10,956 nucleotides of DNA from CAZAYB01 sp964489215 (lineage in GTDB: Bacteria > Planctomycetota > Phycisphaerae > Sedimentisphaerales > Anaerohalosphaeraceae). A program made the translations under genes and the position numbers. Of this stretch, positions 1 through 4,627 are shown in pieces. The notes beneath the pieces are model-generated. The model was given only the letters and a program-made list of their open reading frames with translations. It was not told the DNA's origin and did no database searches. Position 1 is the first letter of the stretch, and the number at the start of each line of letters is the position of its first letter. The DNA lies in the NCBI GenBank assembly GCA_964489215.1, contig CAZAYB010000100.1:1-10956 (forward strand), read 5' to 3'.

Positions 1-1107
1 GTTGATTCCATTTTGAAAAGGTGCACAAGATTACTTCCTCTTAACGGTGAAAACGATCTTATTGACTATGTCAAATATGCGATAAGTGCAGCTGACAGCG
101 CATTCGATCCGAGAGTTGCAAGAAGCGGTATAGACTGGGTGAGAATAAACAGACAGCCTGGTCTGACACCAATGGGGGCGGAGCTGGAATTCAGTAACCT
201 TGGTTTTAATGCGGTAAACACACCACAAGATAAAACAGACAATGCCTTTGATAACTTCAGATATTTTAATGATTTTTCACTTGATGTATTGAGCTGGAAA
301 GTTGGAGGATACATTGACGACCACAGCGGAGATAGCGACATCACTGAACGAAAAGGATTCCTTGAATTTGCCCCGGGCAGACTTAACATAAGAGGTGAAC
401 TTTCAAAACCGGCAACATCAGACCCCTGGATAATGAACCAGATCATACACAATATAATCGAATTTTATCCAATATCCCCTCATAGCCTGCATCTGACTTT
501 TCAGTTAAGAAAAGGGCAATACGGCAAACAAAAAATACTGCCAATTGGTTATGTCAAATGTTTGCTGGCCCTTGGAGGCGGACCTGTAACATCATCAAAA
601 GGTGAAATGTGGATATCGAGAATGACACATGATGAAATAAGACAGGACAGATTCGGGGAAGAATTTGTATTTGCCAGAACAAGCAAAAGGAAGTCACATC
701 TTCTCGGTGACGGAATACAGGAAAAACCTTTAAGGAATACTGTTAAGTACACACAGCAATATAAGTTTATCAGACTCGATAAGCGTGCTAATTATGAAGC
801 TCTGATAATGGCTCTTAAAGGACTGCAGATTGCATATAATCCTGCTGATTATTTAACGGTTACCCAGCTCAAAAAGGACAAAGGACTGAAAAACAGTTAC
901 GAAAAGTTAAAGGACTGGGCCATGCACCCAACCGAAATACCGCAACAGACGATTTCAGAATTTTTACAAACTATAAACGACGGGCTTGTGAACGAGGGGC
1001 TTCATAAACCAGTACACAAACTTCACTATATAGACTGGTCGCTCGGTGCTATTGATGTTCAGCTAAGATTGTTCAATAAGCAGATTCGTAAGTCAAGATT
1101 ATCCTGA
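1..1107 (+). CDS. Amidoligase-like (glutamine-synthetase-fold) protein, 5' end outside window
   Basis: The reading frame is open from base 1, and the first candidate start is a TTG at 13 with no visible ribosome-binding site, so the gene probably begins upstream of the window. Residue numbers here count from that TTG (364 residues). Visible motifs are GAELEF (55-60), a W-x-V-containing strand followed by Asp-rich residues (95-107), an LEF strand (117-119), GELSKP (128-133) and HSLHLTFQL (157-165). This order, with G-x-E-x-E, then E-x-x-x-P, then H-x-x-H on a strand, resembles the metal/ATP-binding core of putative amidoligases and glutamate-cysteine-ligase-like enzymes, which join a carboxylate to an amine using ATP. 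The C-terminal third (about 255-364) is basic and not recognised. The protein is probably cytoplasmic, as no signal peptide or membrane helix is visible. The family call rests on motif resemblance only; it could be an unrelated hypothetical protein. It converges on mdh with a 25-bp gap. Confidence 0.45.
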   Translation, partial: VDSILKRCTRLLPLNGENDLIDYVKYAISAADSAFDPRVARSGIDWVRINRQPGLTPMGAELEFSNLGFNAVNTPQDKTDNAFDNFRYFNDFSLDVLSWKVGGYIDDHSGDSDITERKGFLEFAPGRLNIRGELSKPATSDPWIMNQIIHNIIEFYPISPHSLHLTFQLRKGQYGKQKILPIGYVKCLLALGGGPVTSSKGEMWISRMTHDEIRQDRFGEEFVFARTSKRKSHLLGDGIQEKPLRNTVKYTQQYKFIRLDKRANYEALIMALKGLQIAYNPADYLTVTQLKKDKGLKNSYEKLKDWAMHPTEIPQQTISEFLQTINDGLVNEGLHKPVHKLHYIDWSLGAIDVQLRLFNKQIRKSRLS

Positions 1108-1130
1108 CATTGCTTGGGCAATTACAGGAT
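1101..1130. terminator. Nested hairpin between convergent genes, possible bidirectional terminator
   Basis: ATCCTG (1101-1106) pairs with CAGGAT (1125-1130). Inside it, ATTGC (1109-1113) pairs with GCAAT (1118-1122) around a TTGG loop, giving 11 base pairs with one 2x2 internal loop. It overlaps the stop of the left gene (1105-1107) and lies two bases beyond the mdh stop, where a shared terminator would sit. Neither side has a U-tract, so intrinsic termination is not certain; it may instead block 3' exonucleases. Confidence 0.4.
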
Positions 1131-1132
1131 AT

Positions 1133-2068
1133 TTATAACAGCTTCTTTACCGCCTCGACAAGCTCTTTTACATGGTCGACAGACTCTTTAAGTTGAGCCT
1201 TTTCATTTTCGAGAAGCTCTAACTCAATAACCTTTTCGACACCATCTGCACCAATAATCGCGGGCAAACCTACAAAACTGCCTCCAATTGCGTACTGCTT
1301 GTCCGCCCAAACCGCGCAGCTGAAAACTTCTTTTTTGTCCTTAACTATCGCCTCTGCCATCTTAACTGCTCCAGAAGCGGGGGCATAATAAGCACTGTAA
1401 CCAAGCAGTTTAACTATATGACCTCCGCCCTTTCGTGTTTTTTCGATCAGTTTATCAAGAACATCCTTTTCTATAAGCTCAGTAACGGGTATACCGTTTA
1501 CGCATGTAAACCTGGGCAAAGGCACCATATCATCGCCATGGCCTCCCATGAGCACCCCCCTGACCTGCTCAATATTGACATTAAGCTCTCTGCTGATTAA
1601 TTGTGCAAAACGCGCACTATCGAGAGCCCCAGCCATACCCATAACCTTTTTTTTATCAAAACCTGTTACCTCAGAAGCTGCATATACCATAGCATCAAGA
1701 GGATTGCAGACAACAATAACAAACGCATCTGGACAGTGCATTTTTATGTTCTCAGAAACATCTTTTACTATCTCGGTATTCTTTGCTAAAAGCTCGTCCC
1801 TGCTCATGCCCGGCCTTCGCGGCATACCGCTGGTAATTATCACCACATCGCTGTCCTTTGCCAATGTCCAGTCGGTTGAGCCGATGACATTTCCGCTGAA
1901 ACCGTATACACCTCCGGATTGAGCTATATCAAGAGCTTTTCCTTCTGCAAGATTTTCGATTATATCTAAAAGTATTATATCACCAATCCCTGTACCTGCA
2001 GCTATATGGGCCGCTGTTTCTCCAACATTACCTGCTCCGACTATCGTAATCTTATTTCTTTTTTTCAT
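1133..2068 (-). CDS. mdh: NAD-dependent malate dehydrogenase (LDH-like type)
   Basis: It interconverts malate and oxaloacetate with NAD(H) in the cytoplasm. The length is 311 residues, normal for the family. The N-terminal Rossmann fold has GAGNVG (11-16), and Asp35 at the end of the second strand predicts NAD rather than NADP. The substrate loop MPRRPGMSRDELL (82-94) carries Arg84 and Arg90; an Arg where lactate dehydrogenases have Gln marks malate dehydrogenase. Catalytic residues follow: the LDSAR motif with Asp150 and Arg153, and His177 in GGHGDDMVP. I chose the ATG at 2068 over an upstream ATG at 2152 because the fold starts immediately after it, AGGAG sits 7 bases upstream, and the longer version would add 28 unrelated residues inside the upstream gene. 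It is the last gene of an hpt-kinase-mdh operon, 10 bases after the kinase stop. The final Leu-Leu is followed by TAA. Confidence 0.95.
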   Translation of the reverse strand: MKKRNKITIVGAGNVGETAAHIAAGTGIGDIILLDIIENLAEGKALDIAQSGGVYGFSGNVIGSTDWTLAKDSDVVIITSGMPRRPGMSRDELLAKNTEIVKDVSENIKMHCPDAFVIVVCNPLDAMVYAASEVTGFDKKKVMGMAGALDSARFAQLISRELNVNIEQVRGVLMGGHGDDMVPLPRFTCVNGIPVTELIEKDVLDKLIEKTRKGGGHIVKLLGYSAYYAPASGAVKMAEAIVKDKKEVFSCAVWADKQYAIGGSFVGLPAIIGADGVEKVIELELLENEKAQLKESVDHVKELVEAVKKLL

Positions 2069-2075
2069 TGCAAAA

Positions 2076-2080
2076 CTCCT
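2076..2080 (-). promoter_or_regulatory. Ribosome-binding site of mdh overlapping the kinase stop codon
   Basis: On the minus strand the TAG stop of the kinase gene runs straight into the Shine-Dalgarno sequence (TAGGAG), seven bases before the mdh ATG. This fixes the mdh start at 2068 and suggests that ribosomes finishing the kinase reinitiate on mdh. Confidence 0.8.
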
Positions 2081-3272
2081 ACGAATTATCCTTCGGGCTG
2101 ACATAAACCTCAAGTTCATCAGACCATTTCCATTTATATTTCTCAAGTTCAAGCTCGTTTCTCGGCCTGTTTTTATCTTCCATATAATCCAAGGTCGCTT
2201 CCCAGTCCTCTACTCCGCTTAAAGCATCAACACACCTGACATTCTCCCAACCGACTGTATTTGCAATATTAAGAGCCTCAGCAGGACCGAACCCCTTTAC
2301 AATGCTTGTCAGAAAACCTGCTATTGTTGAATCCCCTGCACCTGTGGCACTTCCAAACTTTTCTGCCTTAAAGGAAGGTGCCCACAAACATCTGCCAGAC
2401 CACTGGTCAGTGTTGATTATATCTGAAATTGCTCCTTTAGATAATTTATTCTTGTCAGCAGTCCTTAGATACAATCCATTTATACCGCTTTTTATAACTG
2501 TAATCAAACATCCATATTCAAATATAGTTTCCGTTAAACCAGTATAGTCTTCAGGAAGATAGAAAAGAACCGGGTCATCGCCCCCAGCTTCTTTTTTGCG
2601 CTGCTGGAACAATTTTCCGTCCAGCATATAACTAATCTCTTCAACGCTGGGAGTGAAAACATCAACATTACAGAGCGTTTTCTTCAAAATTATTTGCCAG
2701 TCAACCTTACCTGACTCGCTTGAAGGGTCCGGCAAAGTCATATCCAAACTTGTAACAACCCCAAGCTCTTTGACTCTTTTGAACATTTCCGCCAACTCAG
2801 CCCCTTGATTCTCATACATTTTCTTCATCAACGGGGGGTACCCAAAATGAAATAAACTGCAATCCTTAACCGCTTCATAATCAATATCGTCAGCGGTAAA
2901 AGTGTCATTTGTTCCCGGAAAATGCAGAAAGACCCTGTCAATTCCAGGTAAAGCAAGAACAACGCTATAGCTTGTTTGCTGCCCTGCTACAGTGCTAAAT
3001 GCGATTGCTTTTTCAGGCCCAAGTATATCCTTCATTATTCTGCCAAGATGGTCATTTCCTACTTTACCATTCATAAGAACATCAATGCCAAGTTTTGACA
3101 TAGAAAGGCCAGTATTTGAAACAACTCCTCCGGTTGACATTGCCAAACCTTCGGTATTGACAAGTTTGCCGGGGCTGAGTATCTGATCGAAACTTCCCTG
3201 CAGATTTTCACCGAACAAAGGAGTGATATCAACACAAATATGCCCTGCCACCATGACTTTTTTATTATCCAT
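2079..3272 (-). CDS. PfkB-family carbohydrate/nucleoside kinase
   Basis: This is an ATP-dependent kinase of the ribokinase/PfkB fold, which phosphorylates a hydroxymethyl group of a sugar, nucleoside or related metabolite. Three family features are visible. The N-terminal strand (6-16) ends in Asp15, usual for substrate binding. The first signature region, STGGVVSNTGLSMSKLG (46-62), continues to GKVGNDHLG (69-77). The second signature, SATGAGDSTIAGF (308-320), supplies the anion hole and the catalytic base Asp314. At 397 residues it is about 80-100 longer than ordinary ribokinases. The extra length lies mostly in an Asp/Lys-rich stretch (about 215-300) before the ATP site and a basic/acidic tail (365-397). 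The ATG at 3272 is preceded by AAAGGAG and overlaps the hpt stop in TAATG, so it is translationally coupled to hpt. The substrate cannot be read from sequence. The purine-salvage neighbour makes a nucleoside possible, but a sugar is equally likely. Confidence 0.88.
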   Translation of the reverse strand: MDNKKVMVAGHICVDITPLFGENLQGSFDQILSPGKLVNTEGLAMSTGGVVSNTGLSMSKLGIDVLMNGKVGNDHLGRIMKDILGPEKAIAFSTVAGQQTSYSVVLALPGIDRVFLHFPGTNDTFTADDIDYEAVKDCSLFHFGYPPLMKKMYENQGAELAEMFKRVKELGVVTSLDMTLPDPSSESGKVDWQIILKKTLCNVDVFTPSVEEISYMLDGKLFQQRKKEAGGDDPVLFYLPEDYTGLTETIFEYGCLITVIKSGINGLYLRTADKNKLSKGAISDIINTDQWSGRCLWAPSFKAEKFGSATGAGDSTIAGFLTSIVKGFGPAEALNIANTVGWENVRCVDALSGVEDWEATLDYMEDKNRPRNELELEKYKWKWSDELEVYVSPKDNS

Positions 3273-3841
3273 TAACCAGTCTCCTTTACAGTCGATTCCT
3301 CTTGTTTCAGAACAGCGATATAAGGCAAGTCCCGAAATTCTCCTTTATAGTCAAGACCGCATCCTACAACAAACCTTTGATCCTTCAGCTTTGCCGCGAC
3401 GAATTCAACATTAAATGAAATCTCGTGCGCACCCTGGCGTTCCAGCAAAACAGCGGCACTAACACCTTTTGCACCTGCTGAAACAACAGCTTCTTTAACT
3501 TTACTTAAAGTCCTTCCAGTATCATAAATATCATCTACTATAAGGACAGAGCTGCCTTTTACAGTTCTTACCAGGTTTCCGCGTTCAAGCTTTACTTCTC
3601 CGCTGCTGAAAGTTTTATCATAATAACTTTGAGCTCGTATGGATTTCAAAGAAAATCTTTCACTGTCCAACTTTTCAGTTTCGAGCAGCTTCTTAGCCAA
3701 GTACATACCGCCATCAAGAACAGCCAATAAGACAATTTTTTGTCTGTCCTTATAAGAACGGGCAATCATCCCTGCCATGTTATCGATAAGGCTGGATATC
3801 TGGGCCTCAGTAAAAAGCGTTTTGCCTAATTTATCATACAT
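3272..3841 (-). CDS. hpt: Hypoxanthine phosphoribosyltransferase family protein
   Basis: Purine salvage enzyme: transfers phosphoribosyl from PRPP to hypoxanthine or guanine, giving IMP or GMP, in the cytoplasm. The length is 189 residues, typical. The PRPP-binding loop VLIVDDIYDTGRTL (99-112) contains the acidic pair Asp103-Asp104 and catalytic Asp107. The C-terminal hood RFVVGCGLDY (156-165) has the purine-stacking Phe157 and metal-binding Asp164, followed by FRDLPYIAV. Two positions differ from well-known enzymes: loop I reads LDGG (42-45), where LKGG or LRGS is usual, and the purine-contacting Lys after the LL of LLDK is Arg135. These may shift purine preference or activity; another 6-oxopurine or related base remains possible. 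The ATG at 3841 has CAGGAA about 10 bases upstream. It is the first gene of the operon, and its last codons contain the kinase ribosome-binding site. Confidence 0.9.
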   Translation of the reverse strand: MYDKLGKTLFTEAQISSLIDNMAGMIARSYKDRQKIVLLAVLDGGMYLAKKLLETEKLDSERFSLKSIRAQSYYDKTFSSGEVKLERGNLVRTVKGSSVLIVDDIYDTGRTLSKVKEAVVSAGAKGVSAAVLLERQGAHEISFNVEFVAAKLKDQRFVVGCGLDYKGEFRDLPYIAVLKQEESTVKETG

Positions 3842-3983
3842 ATAACCATTTCCTGTTAAACTGTTAATCTAAACGATATAGAAAATCTTTGAAAAAGCAA
3901 CCATATTTTAAACGTCCTATAAAACACCACTTAGCAAACCTGAAAATCACCCTTGTAATATAACAGGCTTATCAGTAATTATT

Positions 3984-4031
3984 TTATCGGACGGAAATTA
4001 TATCATTTTTTGATGGCCCGATAACTTTTTT
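3984..4031 (+). repeat. Nested inverted repeat followed by a T-run
   Basis: TTATCGG (3984-3990) is the exact inverse complement of CCGATAA (4018-4024). Inside lies a second arm pair, ATCA (4002-4005) and TGAT (4011-4014), and a six-T run follows at 4026-4031. Read on the plus strand it resembles a terminator with a long loop, but no plus-strand gene precedes it. It could end a short transcript, be an operator, or form DNA structure ahead of the promoter at 4063. Confidence 0.45.
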
Positions 4032-4062
4032 AAATAAATTACAAAAAAAACCACATACTCAC

Positions 4063-4090
4063 TTGACCAACAGCAAATTATTTCTTAAAT
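4063..4090 (+). promoter_or_regulatory. Candidate sigma-70-type promoter for the small membrane protein
   Basis: TTGACC (4063-4068, five of six consensus bases) lies 16 bases before TTAAAT (4085-4090), a fair -10. Transcription would begin near 4097, almost exactly at the base of the hairpin at 4098. A consensus TATAAT at 4158-4163 lacks a matching -35, so it is a weaker alternative. Confidence 0.45.
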
Positions 4091-4097
4091 AATAAAT

Positions 4098-4141
4098 GAG
4101 CGAGGTAATAAAAAACTTTTTGTTTTTATTTATCTCAGCTC
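4098..4141 (+). repeat. Imperfect hairpin in the 5' leader of the small membrane protein gene
   Basis: GAGC (4098-4101) pairs with GCTC (4138-4141). GAG (4102-4104) pairs with CTC (4134-4136), and an A/T stem with a few bulges follows up to a loop near 4117-4121. AAGGAG (4142-4147) follows directly but is about 40 bases from the ATG, so it is not the working ribosome-binding site. If the promoter at 4063 is used, this would be a 5'-terminal stem-loop on the mRNA. Confidence 0.4.
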
Positions 4142-4187
4142 AAGGAGAGAACTTTATTATAATTGATGTTTTCCAGAGGGGAAAAAC

Positions 4188-4451
4188 ATGAACGGTTGGA
4201 GAAGTAAATTATTGCTGTTACTATTGGTCTATACTGCCGGTTTTCTGACCTGCGTATATTTTTTCGTTCCGCCCAAAGATTCACAAATTGCTTTTGGTTC
4301 AGCTAAAGAAAGCGTTTCAGGCAAAGTTGCTCAGGCTGCGAGCTCAGCAATGCATAAGATAGCAGATGTTGTACAGCACCAGGCTGCAAAGGCTGCAGAA
4401 ACGGCAAAGGAAAAGCTTGATGAACGAAGGCAGAGGCTTGCAAAAAATTAA
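4188..4451 (+). CDS. Small membrane-anchored helical protein of unknown function
   Basis: This 87-residue protein has a single hydrophobic helix near the N-terminus (about 7-27, starting with a run of six Leu) after a short basic start (Arg5, Lys7). A long Ala/Lys/Glu-rich amphipathic helix (about 38-87) follows, ending in a strongly basic Arg/Lys stretch. The hydrophobic segment could be an uncleaved anchor or a signal sequence; no clear cleavage or lipobox site is seen (Cys22 lies within the helix, without a lipobox). The Ala/Lys/Glu helix has the look of an extended surface or coiled structure that may bind membrane or nucleoid, but this is not diagnostic. The ATG at 4188 is preceded by AGAGGGG with a 6-base spacer. 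It stands alone, with its own likely promoter, a structured leader and a strong terminator. Its family is not recognised. Confidence 0.75.
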   Translation: MNGWRSKLLLLLLVYTAGFLTCVYFFVPPKDSQIAFGSAKESVSGKVAQAASSAMHKIADVVQHQAAKAAETAKEKLDERRQRLAKN

Positions 4452-4454
4452 GAA

Positions 4455-4532
4455 AAGCTCTAATAACTGCCTTTGAGCCGAAAGCAGGATGTAAGGAATA
4501 ATATAATAACCAAACGATAATATAAGCTCTAA
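4455..4532 (+). repeat. 3' untranslated region with 9-bp direct repeats and a hairpin
   Basis: AAGCTCTAA occurs at 4455-4463 and again at 4524-4532. Between them CTGC (4467-4470) pairs with GCAG (4484-4487), extended by TTT/AAA with one bulged C, closing a GAGCCG loop. The stop codon is at 4451 and the terminator at 4558, so about 105 bases of mRNA would be untranslated and partly structured. No known RNA family is recognised. Confidence 0.35.
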
Positions 4533-4557
4533 GTTCGCTTGTTTTTTCTCCAACCTT

Positions 4558-4591
4558 AAACCGGAAGGTATTTTGCCGTCCGGTTTTTTTT
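4558..4591 (+). terminator. Rho-independent terminator of the small membrane protein gene
   Basis: AAACCGGA (4558-4565) pairs perfectly with TCCGGTTT (4579-4586). Two further G-C pairs form after one mismatch, and the stem runs into eight T residues (4584-4591). The T-run is on the plus-strand side only, so it serves the plus-strand transcript and not the convergent minus-strand gene. Confidence 0.88.
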
Positions 4592-4627
4592 ATTCATCCC
4601 AAACATCAACATACGTTTTTCAATCCA

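Larger units (their letters stand above)
3842..4187. other. 346-bp divergent intergenic region
   Basis: This very AT-rich region separates hpt (minus) from the small membrane protein gene (plus). It holds two inverted repeats and one plausible plus-strand promoter, listed separately. No convincing minus-strand promoter for hpt could be picked out; several AT-rich hexamers exist, but none has good spacing. No tRNA or known riboswitch pattern was recognised. Confidence 0.6.

Noticed and set aside
1548..1922. Plus-strand open frame of 124 codons inside mdh
   Set aside because: It is the antisense shadow of a clear malate dehydrogenase; the translated product shows no recognisable domain and no ribosome-binding site.
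2069..2152. N-terminal extension of malate dehydrogenase from the ATG at 2152
   Set aside because: It overlaps the kinase coding end, adds residues foreign to the family, and the start at 2068 has a well-placed AGGAG.
4166..4207. Thirteen-codon frame (MFSRGEKHERLEK) overlapping the start of the small membrane protein
   Set aside because: The only strong ribosome-binding site, AAGGAG at 4142, is 18 bases away, and the frame is too short to judge as a leader peptide.
4455..4532. Possible riboswitch or CRISPR-like repeat
   Set aside because: There are only two 9-bp copies, with no spacer regularity and no match to a riboswitch core I know; kept only as a weak 3' untranslated-region observation.
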